From contig JAWLHU010000023.1 in the NCBI GenBank assembly GCA_041690255.1, positions 1 through 64,000 on the forward strand: a stretch of DNA of 64,000 nt, written 5' to 3'. This document shows, in pieces, positions 8,207 through 16,889 of the stretch. Each line of letters begins with the position of its first letter. Positions within the stretch are counted from its first letter, which is position 1. Origin of the DNA: JAWLHU01 sp041690255 (GTDB lineage Bacteria > Bacillota > Sulfobacillia > Symbiobacteriales > Symbiobacteriaceae). A program made the position numbers and the translations under genes. Below the pieces are notes generated by a model, which was given only the letters and a program-made list of their open reading frames with translations, was not told where the DNA came from and did no database searches.

Positions 8207-9877
8207 CTAGTTGGTTGTGTCAAGCCATACGTCCGTTAGCTTGAACCAGTGCATGTTGTAGAAGTTGTGGGGTGTGAAGTCCTTCATTGCCGTGGAGGCG
8301 GCAATGTACTGCTCCCTATGCCACATGGGCACCCAGACAAAGTTCTTGGCGACGATCTGCTGGATCTCATCCAGGGCCGCCTGCTTCGCCGCTGCGGTCG
8401 TCGCCACCCGGGCTGCGTTGATCAGTTCATCGGTCCTGGAGTCGTTCCAGCCCATCCGGTTCGGCGCCGGCCGCTGAGTGGACGGGAAGTAGAGCCCGAT
8501 CAGATCCAGGGCGGTCGGGTAGGAGTAGTCAATGATGTAGAGATCGTAGTTTTCCTCTCGGGTGCGGGGCCAGAAGGCTGTGGCATCCATCTGCTCGACT
8601 TTCACGTCAATGCCTACCGCCTTCAACTGGGCCTGGAGGAGGGTTGCAAGGTCCTCACGCCCGGAGTAGGCGATATAGACCAGTTCCATGCGCTGGCCAT
8701 CCTTCACGCGGATGCCGTCAGAGCCCACCTTCCACCCAGCCTCATCCAGCAGCGACTTGGCCTTCGCAGCGTCATACTTGGGCCAAGCGCCTTCGGAACC
8801 CTGCCAGTAGCCGGAGGCAGCGGGGTTCACAATGGAGTACGCCGGCTTGCCCAATCCCTTCAGATGGACATCGATCATCTCATCCTTGTTGATGGCATAG
8901 TTGATTGCCTCGCGCACCTTTACATCCTGCAAGATGGGCCGCGTGACCTTCATACCCATGTACTCCATGTGAAGGTACGGTTCGCTCGGGATCAACTGAA
9001 CCTTGTCGTTCTGCTTGAGTTGCTCGACATAGGCCGGATAGAGACCGTGCAGGGAGTGGATCTCCCCCGATTCCAACTCCATCATCAGCGTCTGCCGCTC
9101 CGGCACGACGCGGTAGATGATCTCATCCACATAGGCCGGACCCTTGTTCTTCAGGAATTCGGGGCCCCAGGTATAGCTGTCGAAGCGCTTGAACTTCATG
9201 TGGGAGTTGGGCACCCACTCCACGAACATGAAGGGACCGGTCCCTGCCAGGTACTGGCTGCCGTATTTGTCGCCATACTTCTCCACCGCTTCGCGGTCCA
9301 GGATCACCATGAAGGGGTTAGCCAGCTGGACTAGCAGTTCGGAGGATGGGACCTGTAGCTTCAGGACGAATGTGGTTTCGTCCGGGGCCTCCATCTTGTC
9401 GACCTTGCCCAGGCGACCGGCATGGGTGCTGGCGGTCTTGGGGTCAAGCAACCGATTGAAGGTGTAGAGCACATCCGCCGAAGTGAACTTCCGTCCCGAG
9501 TGGAAGAGGACGTCCTCACGGAGCTTGAAGGTATAGGTCAGGCCATCCGGGGTGACGGTCCACTCCTTCGCCAGAGCGGGAACGATCGTCTTCAGGTCGT
9601 ACTCCAGCGCCACCAGGCCGTCGCCAATCAACTGCGCGACCGATGCCACTGGAATACTGCCGGTCTTCTGCGGGTCGTAGGTGTCGATCTCTGTGTCCTT
9701 CGCGAGGACCAGGGTTCCGCCCTTCTGGGGCCCCGTCGCTGCTGGCGGCGGCGTGCTGCCCTCCGGCTCAGTCGGTTCGGGAGTCTTCGTGCCGCAGGCA
9801 GAGAGGAGCAGAGCCAGGGTCAAGGTGACGACCAGGAACAGGACCGGTCTTGGGGTTCTCTTCCAAGCACCGTACAT
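8207..9877 (-). CDS. ABC transporter substrate-binding lipoprotein, family 5
   Basis: A 556-residue extracytoplasmic solute-binding protein (SBP_bac_5, DppA/OppA-like). A hydrophobic signal (VLFLVVTLTLALLLSAC) ends in a lipobox with the lipidated cysteine at 28, so the protein is anchored outside the membrane. The mature part has the family's opening block (KGGTLVLAKDTEIDTYDPQKT) and the YTFKLREDVLFHSGRKFTSADVLYTFNRLLDP signature. It precedes the two permease genes. Family members bind oligopeptides but also sugars, nickel and opines. The dehydrogenase and isomerase neighbours suggest a carbohydrate-like ligand; this is inference. Confidence 0.92.
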   Translation of the reverse strand: MYGAWKRTPRPVLFLVVTLTLALLLSACGTKTPEPTEPEGSTPPPAATGPQKGGTLVLAKDTEIDTYDPQKTGSIPVASVAQLIGDGLVALEYDLKTIVPALAKEWTVTPDGLTYTFKLREDVLFHSGRKFTSADVLYTFNRLLDPKTASTHAGRLGKVDKMEAPDETTFVLKLQVPSSELLVQLANPFMVILDREAVEKYGDKYGSQYLAGTGPFMFVEWVPNSHMKFKRFDSYTWGPEFLKNKGPAYVDEIIYRVVPERQTLMMELESGEIHSLHGLYPAYVEQLKQNDKVQLIPSEPYLHMEYMGMKVTRPILQDVKVREAINYAINKDEMIDVHLKGLGKPAYSIVNPAASGYWQGSEGAWPKYDAAKAKSLLDEAGWKVGSDGIRVKDGQRMELVYIAYSGREDLATLLQAQLKAVGIDVKVEQMDATAFWPRTREENYDLYIIDYSYPTALDLIGLYFPSTQRPAPNRMGWNDSRTDELINAARVATTAAAKQAALDEIQQIVAKNFVWVPMWHREQYIAASTAMKDFTPHNFYNMHWFKLTDVWLDTTN

Positions 9878-9954
9878 CGAGATCCCTCCTCGTGCAATTG
9901 CGGGCTGACATGAGGGTTGATGTTCTGCGGGACCTGTGTCTAGCCGGGGTTGGG

Positions 9955-10935
9955 CTAGCCTAGTTTGACCGGCTCTCCGGATGCGGCCGAGAGGTTCGCA
10001 GCGTGGAGGAGGCGCTGCGTCTTCAGGGCGTCAGCGTAGGGTGACAGAATCCCAGAAGGATCGCCGGTGCGAACCGCTTGAATGAATACCTCCATTTCCC
10101 GAGCGTGACCGTTGGTGACATACCTGTACTCTGTCGTCTTGTCCCGGCCGTGAACACGCAGGGTCCCGTTGCCGAGTGCGGTGGCCGTCTCGCCGATCTC
10201 AATCACCTGGCCCCGCACGTAGATGTGAAGGCCCATATCCGCGGGAGAGAAGACGCAGGAGTTGCTAATGTTGCCGATGGCGCCGGAAGCGAACTTCAGC
10301 GTAACGGTCCCGACGTCGGGGACATCAATGCCTTCCACATCGGTCATGATCCGTAGGGCAGACTGGGCGTAGACCTCGGTCACCTCACCGACCAGGTGCC
10401 GGGCAAGATCAAAGAAGTGAATGGTCTGCTCTACCAGTTGGCCCCCGGAAAGCTCCCGCTTGCGGAACCAGGGGACCGGGGGGAAGCCCACCATGTACCT
10501 GCCCAGCACCATCCCGATCGTCCGATCACCGATGATCTCGCGCGCCTGCTTGACCGCATCGCTCTGCCGCAGATGGAAGCCTACCGCTGTGATCACCGGC
10601 TTGCGCTCCAGGGCCGCGGCCACCCGCTCGGCCTTCTCAATGCCCACGTCAAGCGGTTTCTCCACAAAGAAGGGAAGCCCCATTTCGATGGCCTTAAGCT
10701 CCATCTCACCGCGCACAAATGGCGGCACGCAGATCAGGATGGCATCTAGCTTCTCGCCCTCCAGCATTCGCACGTAGTCGGTGTAGACCGCGGCGCCGAC
10801 ACTGGCGCCCACACGCTCGGCCTGCTGGGCATTCACATCGCACACCGCTGCGATCTGAACCCCATCAACCTTGCGGGCGTTGGCCATATGGCGCTGACCA
10901 AAGTTGCCAGCTCCGATCAACCCGAGCCGTGTCAT
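9955..10935 (-). CDS. Gfo/Idh/MocA family oxidoreductase (1)
   Basis: A 326-residue NAD(P)-dependent dehydrogenase. It has the Rossmann motif GLIGAGNFGQRH at the N terminus, the EKPLDV motif near residue 95 whose lysine is catalytic in the family, and a C-terminal beta-sheet domain (VGFPPVPWFRKRELSGGQLVEQTIHFFDLARHLVGEV) carrying the conserved histidine/aspartate region. Relatives oxidise or reduce sugars, inositols and related polyols. It is the last of three such genes transcribed one after another, ahead of the importer genes. Confidence 0.9.
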   Translation of the reverse strand: MTRLGLIGAGNFGQRHMANARKVDGVQIAAVCDVNAQQAERVGASVGAAVYTDYVRMLEGEKLDAILICVPPFVRGEMELKAIEMGLPFFVEKPLDVGIEKAERVAAALERKPVITAVGFHLRQSDAVKQAREIIGDRTIGMVLGRYMVGFPPVPWFRKRELSGGQLVEQTIHFFDLARHLVGEVTEVYAQSALRIMTDVEGIDVPDVGTVTLKFASGAIGNISNSCVFSPADMGLHIYVRGQVIEIGETATALGNGTLRVHGRDKTTEYRYVTNGHAREMEVFIQAVRTGDPSGILSPYADALKTQRLLHAANLSAASGEPVKLG

Positions 10936-10967
10936 CGTGAATCATCACCTCTCCTGATCGCCACTGC

Positions 10968-12050
10968 CTAGGTGAGCTGCATCAGCCGGATCATCTCCTG
11001 CATGAGTTCCAGATCCTGCCGGAAGTCGGAGGGGCTGGTCTTTGGCATGCGGTGTTCCGTCACATTGGTGTGGAAGGCCGCCCATTCGGCGAGGAATGAG
11101 TCGCCCCAGTCGGGCTGAACGGTCCGCTCGGACCAACCGGTATCGCCTTCTGCCTCCAGGAGGGTCACCCAGTTCGGCGCATGGCGAACGAACGGTGTGT
11201 CATGCCGTAACCGAACCACCCTATCGAGCCCGAAGGCCTCGATGAACTGGTCGAAGCGGGGGATCTGGTCCACCCCCGTCTCGAACTGGCAGACATAGGA
11301 GCCATAGTCGAAGGCAGCCGTCATGTAAATGAAACGTCCGATCTGGCGCCGGGAAGCGTACAGCACCTTCCGGGGCATGCCGAACAGTTCTCTCATGGCG
11401 GAGAGGTCGTGTGAGTTCAGGCTGAGCAGCAGGCTGTATGCCGCCTTGACCTCGTCGGGAACGTTGCCCAGGGCTTCGACAGTCAGCCGATCCTGAATCT
11501 GGCCCGGCTCGGCCAGCAGATCCTCGGGCAGGTCATCGCCGCGAATGACCGATCCAACCTGTCCGGCGATGTACATGTTCCGCCCGATCACGTCGTGGAC
11601 CCGGGCGGTTCGGATCTCGCCCATCTCGCTCAGGAGGGCCTTGACCATGTTGAAGGCCGCTCCGTAGCGGCGATTGTAGCCCACCTGGACTGTCAACCCG
11701 GTCCTGGCCTGCGCCGCCGCCACTGCGTCTGCCTCACGCAGGGTGAAGCACATGGGCTTCTCCACGAAGACATGCTTCCCGGCCGCCAGAGCCTCCAGCG
11801 TCACCTCGGCATGGTAGGCGTGGGGCAGGGCGATCACAACGGCGTCAATCTCTGGTTGTGCCAGCAGGTCGTGGTAGTCGACAAACCGCGCTGCAACATT
11901 GAACCGGTCTCCGACGCCGTTGACGACCTTTGCGCTGACGTCACACAGGGCCGCCACGGTGAACCGATCGGTGAGTCGAAGAAGCGAGGGCAAGTGCATA
12001 AGTTGGGTCACTTCACCGCACCCGATGAAGCCGAGGCGGATACGAGACAT
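10968..12050 (-). CDS. Gfo/Idh/MocA family oxidoreductase (2)
   Basis: A 360-residue paralogue-like dehydrogenase with LGFIGCGEVTQLMH as nucleotide-binding motif and the catalytic EKPMCFT motif near residue 97. The C-terminal half (LLSLNSHDLSAMRELFGMPRKVLYAS) has the histidine position usual in the family. A strong ribosome site, AAGGAGGT, precedes its ATG. It lies between two other members of the family with gaps of about 30 bases. The three may catalyse successive or reverse redox steps at different carbons of one substrate, as in known keto-sugar pathways; this is inference. Confidence 0.9.
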   Translation of the reverse strand: MSRIRLGFIGCGEVTQLMHLPSLLRLTDRFTVAALCDVSAKVVNGVGDRFNVAARFVDYHDLLAQPEIDAVVIALPHAYHAEVTLEALAAGKHVFVEKPMCFTLREADAVAAAQARTGLTVQVGYNRRYGAAFNMVKALLSEMGEIRTARVHDVIGRNMYIAGQVGSVIRGDDLPEDLLAEPGQIQDRLTVEALGNVPDEVKAAYSLLLSLNSHDLSAMRELFGMPRKVLYASRRQIGRFIYMTAAFDYGSYVCQFETGVDQIPRFDQFIEAFGLDRVVRLRHDTPFVRHAPNWVTLLEAEGDTGWSERTVQPDWGDSFLAEWAAFHTNVTEHRMPKTSPSDFRQDLELMQEMIRLMQLT

Positions 12051-12079
12051 GGAGCTTACCTCCTTCAGTGGCTCCGCAG

Positions 12080-13219
12080 CTAGAAGTTGGGGACCTTCAC
12101 CCAGGAGCCTGTGGCATCGGACTGCTCCACAGCCTCCAGCACCAGCTGATTGCGATGCCCATCCTCGAAGTTCGGTGTCGGTGCCCGCCCCTCATGGATC
12201 CCCTTGAGCATCTCGACGACAACGTGCACGAAGGTGTGTTCGTAGCCGATGATATGGCCGGTGGGCCACCAGTTTCCGGCATACGGGTGTACGGGTTCCG
12301 TCACCTGTATGGCCCGCCACCCCTGAAGCCCAACGGGATCGTCCTGGAAGAACACGTGGAGGTAGTTCATGTTCTCCATATCCCAACGTACAGAGCCGTT
12401 GCTGCCGTTGATCTCAAACCGATTGCCGTTCCGATTACCTGCGGCAAGACGGGTCGCCTCGAAGGTGCCGAGTGCACCGTTTTCGAAACGGGCCAGGAAG
12501 ATCGCCTGGTCATCGACCGTGACCGTGTCGCGCTGATCGGGTGAAGCAGCCCCTGCTACCGGTCTCTCCTTGATGTAGGTCTTCAGCGTGCCGATCACTT
12601 CGGTGATTTCGCCGACCAGGAACCGGGCCAGATCCACGCTGTGAGCGGCAAGGTCGCCCAGCGCTCCCGAGCCGGCCAGCTCCTTCTTGAACCGCCAGAC
12701 CATGGGGTGGTTCGGATCGACGATCCAGTCCTGAAGGTAGGTGGCCCGAATGTGGCGAATCTCGCCCAATCGGCCACTGGCAATCAACTGCCGGGCCAGT
12801 TGAACAGCCGGCGCAAAGCGATAGTTGTGACTGATCATGTGAGAGATGCCCGCACGCTGTGCGGCGGTCAGCATCTCCCGGCTCAGGGCCGCTGAGGTGG
12901 CCAGAGGCTTCTCGCACAGTACGTGTTTACCATGTGCGATCGCCTCCTTTGCGATTTCCGCATGGGTGAAGTTCGGCGTGCAGATATCGATCAGGTCAAT
13001 GTCGGGCCGCTCAACCAGTCGTCGCCAGTCGGGCTCAACCTCTGCCCATCCATACTGAGCGCCGGCCTTCCGCAACTCCTCGTCGCCAAGTCCGCACAAC
13101 ACCTGCATGACGGGCGTTACCGGCAGGTCGAAGAACATGGAGGCGTCCCGGTAGGCATGGCTGTGTGCCTTCCCCATGAACTGGTATCCCACAAGGCCGA
13201 CTCTGATCTGCTTGGACAC
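12080..13219 (-). CDS. Gfo/Idh/MocA family oxidoreductase (3)
   Basis: A 379-residue member of the family with a slightly unusual nucleotide-binding turn (GLVGYQFMGKAHSHAY) and the catalytic EKPLATS motif. The segment HPMVWRFKKELAGSGALGDLAAHSVDLARFLVGE is characteristic of the inositol-dehydrogenase-like subgroup. The GTG start has GGGAGG eight bases ahead. It follows the isomerase gene by 30 bases in the LacI-linked operon. It probably oxidises a sugar or cyclitol; the exact substrate is unknown. Confidence 0.9.
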   Translation of the reverse strand: MSKQIRVGLVGYQFMGKAHSHAYRDASMFFDLPVTPVMQVLCGLGDEELRKAGAQYGWAEVEPDWRRLVERPDIDLIDICTPNFTHAEIAKEAIAHGKHVLCEKPLATSAALSREMLTAAQRAGISHMISHNYRFAPAVQLARQLIASGRLGEIRHIRATYLQDWIVDPNHPMVWRFKKELAGSGALGDLAAHSVDLARFLVGEITEVIGTLKTYIKERPVAGAASPDQRDTVTVDDQAIFLARFENGALGTFEATRLAAGNRNGNRFEINGSNGSVRWDMENMNYLHVFFQDDPVGLQGWRAIQVTEPVHPYAGNWWPTGHIIGYEHTFVHVVVEMLKGIHEGRAPTPNFEDGHRNQLVLEAVEQSDATGSWVKVPNF

Positions 13220-13249
13220 TGATCTCGCCTCCCACGACTGAACGACTGG

Positions 13250-14011
13250 TTAAGCCAGACCCATCTTCTTCAGGTTGGTGATACTCGTCCTCGCACTCTC
13301 GAAGGAATCGCCCTTACAGAAATCCTGCTCCACAATGAACCAGCGCGCATGCTCAGCAACAGATGCAATCGCCGGGAAGTCGATTACGCCCGTGCCGACT
13401 TCGGCGAAGTACCGGGTCTCATCGGCGGTCATGTCCTTGAAGTGGAGGAGCTGGCACCGGTCGCCAAGCCGCTGTATGAGATCGGTCGGCACTTGCTTCC
13501 CCTTGGCGGCCCAGTACACATCGATCTGCATAAGCATCTGATCGGGGCTGAGTCCATGCAGCAGCCTGTCAAAGACAGTGGTGCCCGAAAAGACGTCGAA
13601 CTCAAAGTCATGATGGTGGTAGTGCAGGGTGAGTCCATTTGCCTTGACACGGGGGGCAATGTGCTGCAGGGACTCGACCACACGCTCCCAGTCGGCCTGG
13701 TTGGTCCTGTCCTCAGGCTTCACCCAGGCCATGACCAGGTCTTTCGTCCCCAGTTCATGGGTAAACTCCATCACAGCGTCCAGATCCGTCTCCATCTGGG
13801 CCAGCCAGACATGGTTTGATGTGCTCTGGAGGCCCAGCGCATCCATGGTCGCCTTGACCTCTTTCGCCGACAGGCCACCGTATCCCAGGGAATGGACCTG
13901 CTCGACACCTTCGTAGCCCAAGGCAGCCACCCGTTTGAGCGTCTCGACGTAGTTGGCCTTTGCCTGTTCCCGAACGGTCCACATCTGGAGTCCAACTGGT
14001 ACCTTCCTCAC
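13250..14011 (-). CDS. TIM-barrel sugar/inosose isomerase, IolE-like
   Basis: A protein of about 253 residues in the xylose-isomerase-like superfamily, resembling inosose dehydratases and ketosugar isomerases: VGLQMWTVREQ at the N terminus, LGYEGVEQVHSLGYGG, LTLHYHHHDFEF, MQIDVYWAAKGK and QLLHFKDM carry the usual metal-ligand positions. I place the start at the GTG at 14009-14011, nine bases after AAAGGAG. The ATG at 14018-14020 abuts that site and would be badly spaced. It is the first gene of the leftward operon with three dehydrogenases and an importer. A LacI-type operator-like site lies about 30 bases upstream. Confidence 0.85.
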   Translation of the reverse strand: MRKVPVGLQMWTVREQAKANYVETLKRVAALGYEGVEQVHSLGYGGLSAKEVKATMDALGLQSTSNHVWLAQMETDLDAVMEFTHELGTKDLVMAWVKPEDRTNQADWERVVESLQHIAPRVKANGLTLHYHHHDFEFDVFSGTTVFDRLLHGLSPDQMLMQIDVYWAAKGKQVPTDLIQRLGDRCQLLHFKDMTADETRYFAEVGTGVIDFPAIASVAEHARWFIVEQDFCKGDSFESARTSITNLKKMGLA

Positions 14012-14043
14012 GGAACGCATCTCCTTTCCAGAGCCCGGTGGGT

Positions 14044-14057
14044 TGATATCGATTACA
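14044..14057. promoter_or_regulatory. LacI-type operator candidate (site 1)
   Basis: TGATATCGATTACA is an imperfect palindrome with the central CG and TG...CA ends usual for LacI-family operators. It lies between the regulator gene and the first gene of the dehydrogenase/importer operon. A copy differing at one base lies at 15104-15117 before the regulator. Confidence 0.6.
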
Positions 14058-14092
14058 TGGCAGGCACACGCGCCCGAATGCTGCAGACCAGG

Positions 14093-15091
14093 CTAGCACT
14101 TGGCACCGCAGGACTGCCGGACCATGAGCCTGTGCGGCAGGACAACCTTTCGTATGGAGATAGGCTCTTTGCGAATCAGTGCGAGCAGGAGGTGCATCGT
14201 GGTCTCGCCGATTTCGTACATCGGCTGGGCAATCGTCGTCAGGGCTGGGTTGTACATGGAGGCGAAGGGAATGTTGTCAAACCCTACCACTGCCAGGTCT
14301 TCCGGGACCCTCAGACCAAGGGCACGTGCCCCGTTAATTGCACCGATAGCCATTTCATCATTCGCACAGAAGACAGCAGTTGGTCGGGGACTCAAGGCGA
14401 GCAACTCCTGGATAAGCCGAAAGCCACTTTCGTAGTAGAAGGTTCCATCTCGAATCATACGACATTCCAGGCCAGACGTCGTCTGCTGCATGGCTTGTGA
14501 ATACCCCTGCAGGCGGTCCTGGCTCAGGATCACGCCCTTCGGCCCGTTGATCAGGGCGATACGACGATGGCCTAGCTGGATCAGGTGCCGCGTGGCCGTG
14601 AAGGCCGCGTGGACGTTGTCGATAGAGACCGACGGGGTGGAGAGACCCTCTGCGTACTCACAGCCCAGGACTACTGGCACATGTTGGCTCAACTGCTCTA
14701 TGTATGCACTGTCAACTCGAGCTGTCAGGAAGGCCATTCCGTCAGCGGCCCGGCCTTGAAGCACCTTGATATAGCTCAGCTCGCGCTCCGGGTCGTTGTC
14801 GGTGTTGCATAGGAGGACTTGGTAATCCTGAGCGTGTGCGACGTCCTCCATACCGCGAATGATCTGCGCAAAGAACGAATTATTGATGTCTGGCATCACC
14901 ACGATCACGAAGTGCGACTCATTTCGCCGCAGGCTCCGGGCGATGTGATTGGGCCTATACTGAAGGCGCTCCACCGCTTCCATGACCCGTATACGGGTCT
15001 CGGGAGAGACCAAATGCGGATAGCGGAGGGCACGAGAGACCGTTGCCGTCGAAACCTCTGAGAGGGCAGCCACTTCCTTCATCGTTGGCAC
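14093..15091 (-). CDS. LacI-family transcriptional regulator
   Basis: A DNA-binding repressor of about 332 residues. The N-terminal helix-turn-helix (MKEVAALSEVSTATVSRALRYP) and hinge helix (RPNHIARSLRR) are followed by a periplasmic-binding-protein-like sensor domain ending in GFDNIPFASMYNPALTTIAQP. I choose the GTG at 15089-15091, which has GGGGTGA upstream and gives the usual VPTMKEVA opening. The ATG at 15118 has no ribosome site and the operator-like element covers the bases next to it. It lies directly upstream of the isomerase/dehydrogenase/importer operon, and the two matching operator-like sites suggest it controls both that operon and itself in response to a sugar-like inducer. Confidence 0.92.
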   Translation of the reverse strand: MPTMKEVAALSEVSTATVSRALRYPHLVSPETRIRVMEAVERLQYRPNHIARSLRRNESHFVIVVMPDINNSFFAQIIRGMEDVAHAQDYQVLLCNTDNDPERELSYIKVLQGRAADGMAFLTARVDSAYIEQLSQHVPVVLGCEYAEGLSTPSVSIDNVHAAFTATRHLIQLGHRRIALINGPKGVILSQDRLQGYSQAMQQTTSGLECRMIRDGTFYYESGFRLIQELLALSPRPTAVFCANDEMAIGAINGARALGLRVPEDLAVVGFDNIPFASMYNPALTTIAQPMYEIGETTMHLLLALIRKEPISIRKVVLPHRLMVRQSCGAKC

Positions 15092-15103
15092 AGCGTCACC
15101 CCA

Positions 15104-15117
15104 TGATATCGAATACA
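15104..15117. promoter_or_regulatory. LacI-type operator candidate (site 2)
   Basis: TGATATCGAATACA matches site 1 (14044-14057) at 13 of 14 positions. Its position just upstream of the chosen GTG start of the regulator suggests autoregulation. Confidence 0.6.
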
Positions 15118-15216
15118 TCGGCCACTTTCTTGGGGGAGGGTGCGACTCCTACCTCTCGGTCCTGGAGTACGAGCTAACGGGGCGCGCTCACCCTGGAAAG
15201 CTGAGCGCTCGACCTC

Positions 15217-16563
15217 CTATGGGGTTGCAGCGCCCGAGACGCTGGACAACGCCTGATCCAGTACGGCCAATCCCTCATCCAACTGGCTCCGTTCGATCGT
15301 GAGCGGCGCGAGGAACCGGATCACATGGTTGTGTTGACCGGCCTTCATAAGGATCAGCCCGTGTTCCAGACAGTATCTGAAGACGGCGATCGCCTCCGGA
15401 ATGGCCGGCTGGCGCGACTTCCGATCCGACACCAGCTCCATTGCCGCCATCGCTCCGAGACCACGCACATCGCCAACCAGGGCGTACTTACGTGCAAACT
15501 CCCGGAATGCCGCCATCACGCGCTCACCCACCGCTCGGGCCTTCTCGTCAAAGCGATCCCGACGCATGACCTTAATCGTTTGCAGAGCCGCAGCGCAGGC
15601 CACGGGGTTACCGCCGTATGTCCCGCCGAGTCCACCGACCTGGGCGGAGTCCATGATCTCCGCACGCCCGACCACGGCCGCAATCGGCAAGCCCCCGCCC
15701 ATAGATTTGGCGGTAAGAATCATGTCGGGCTCGACGTCGTACTGCTCTACGGCAAACCATGTACCCGTGCGGCAGAATCCGCTCTGGATCTCATCGGCAA
15801 TGAAGATGATCCCATGCTGACGGCAGTACTCCGCCAGCTTGCGCATATAAGTGGTAGGCGTGACCAGGAACCCGCCCTCGCCCTGCACCGGCTCCAGGAT
15901 CACTGCGGCCACCTTGTCAGGGCTCAACTCATTCTCCACCAGGCGACGTAGGGCGGCGAGGGCGTACTCTACGGTCTCCTCTGGGGTGGCGAATGGGGAG
16001 TGATACAACTCCGGGAAGGGTGCCCGGTAGATCTCAGGGGCGAACGGGCCAAAGCCGTACTTGTAGGTACTGGCCTTGGCGGTCAGGCTCATGCTCAGAA
16101 GTGTGCGCCCGTGGAAGGCGTTCTCGAATGTGATCACAGCCGGCCTGCCAGAATACCGGCGCGCCAGTTTGATGGCGTTTTCCACGGCCTCGGCACCCGA
16201 GTTCAGGAGCACAGCCTTCTTTGGAAAGCTGCCTGGCATGAGTGTGATCAGCTCTTCGGCCAGTTGGACGTACGGCTCATACATCGCCACGTGGAAACAG
16301 GTGTGGAGGAATCGGTCCACCTGTGCGTGAATAGCCGCGTTCACTTCGGGATGGCCGTACCCGATGTTCATGACGCCAATTCCGCCGGCAAAATCGATAA
16401 AGGTATTGCCGTCTACATCGATGAGGGTAGCGCCACGGCCATGTTCCGCAAAGATCGGTGTCACGTTGGCCACACCCTTGGGTACGGCGGCGCTGCGTCG
16501 GCCCTTCAGTGCCACGGAGCGTGGGCCCGGAACTTGGGTTACGAGGTTAATCGTCTTTGACAT
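15217..16563 (-). CDS. gabT: 4-aminobutyrate aminotransferase-like class III transaminase
   Basis: A 448-residue PLP enzyme of aminotransferase class III. It has the family's glycine-rich FAGGIGVMNIGYGHPEV start, LNSGAEAVENAIKLAR for the cofactor phosphate, ITFENAFHGRTLLSMSLT, the IADEIQSGFCRTG aspartate motif, and the PLP-lysine in LTAKSMGGGLPIAAV. Overall it is most like GabT, which moves the amino group of 4-aminobutyrate to 2-oxoglutarate. The start is the ATG at 16561-16563 with GGAGGG seven bases ahead; an upstream open stretch has no ribosome site. It lies alone between the regulator and the biosynthetic operon. It could use another omega-amino acid such as beta-alanine, which would be notable here, but there is no direct evidence for that. 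Confidence 0.85.
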   Translation of the reverse strand: MSKTINLVTQVPGPRSVALKGRRSAAVPKGVANVTPIFAEHGRGATLIDVDGNTFIDFAGGIGVMNIGYGHPEVNAAIHAQVDRFLHTCFHVAMYEPYVQLAEELITLMPGSFPKKAVLLNSGAEAVENAIKLARRYSGRPAVITFENAFHGRTLLSMSLTAKASTYKYGFGPFAPEIYRAPFPELYHSPFATPEETVEYALAALRRLVENELSPDKVAAVILEPVQGEGGFLVTPTTYMRKLAEYCRQHGIIFIADEIQSGFCRTGTWFAVEQYDVEPDMILTAKSMGGGLPIAAVVGRAEIMDSAQVGGLGGTYGGNPVACAAALQTIKVMRRDRFDEKARAVGERVMAAFREFARKYALVGDVRGLGAMAAMELVSDRKSRQPAIPEAIAVFRYCLEHGLILMKAGQHNHVIRFLAPLTIERSQLDEGLAVLDQALSSVSGAATP

Positions 16564-16817
16564 GATCTGGCCCTCCATTTCCCCGCCGTGGACGGTGGCT
16601 GAATCGGTGGAACGCCCAGTCCCTGTCCGCGCCGCAAGATCTGCCTGTGAGCACAAAGCCCCCGTGTCCTGCCACTAGTTACGATTTTCCACCTTGAGCT
16701 GGCCGCTGGCTATATGCCCACCGCCCAGTCTACTACCGTTCAGATAGTGCATCCTGCCCTATGTCCGCCTGGCTCAAGCCTCCGGTGCCCCAGCTCGGGA
16801 TCTGCTCTGACAATGAA

Positions 16818-16857
16818 CTGCCCCAGCCGCCATGAATAGTCATGGCGACTGGGGCAG
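16818..16857 (-). terminator. 18-bp stem-loop ending the biosynthetic operon
   Basis: Arms at 16818-16835 and 16840-16857 pair over 18 bases with one mismatch and an ATAG loop. It begins 33 bases after the stop of the last biosynthetic gene (16890) when read leftwards. The following minus-strand bases (TTCATTGT) are only moderately T-rich. It is the natural end point of the 47-kb operon. Confidence 0.7.
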
Positions 16858-16889
16858 AGAAGCAACGACCACCTTGGAGGACCCCGCCT

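Noticed and set aside
16564..16817. Possible sigma-54 promoter (TGGCAGG) upstream of the gabT-like gene
   Set aside because: The spacing between the GG and GC elements is 12 rather than 10 bases, and no enhancer-binding regulator is nearby.
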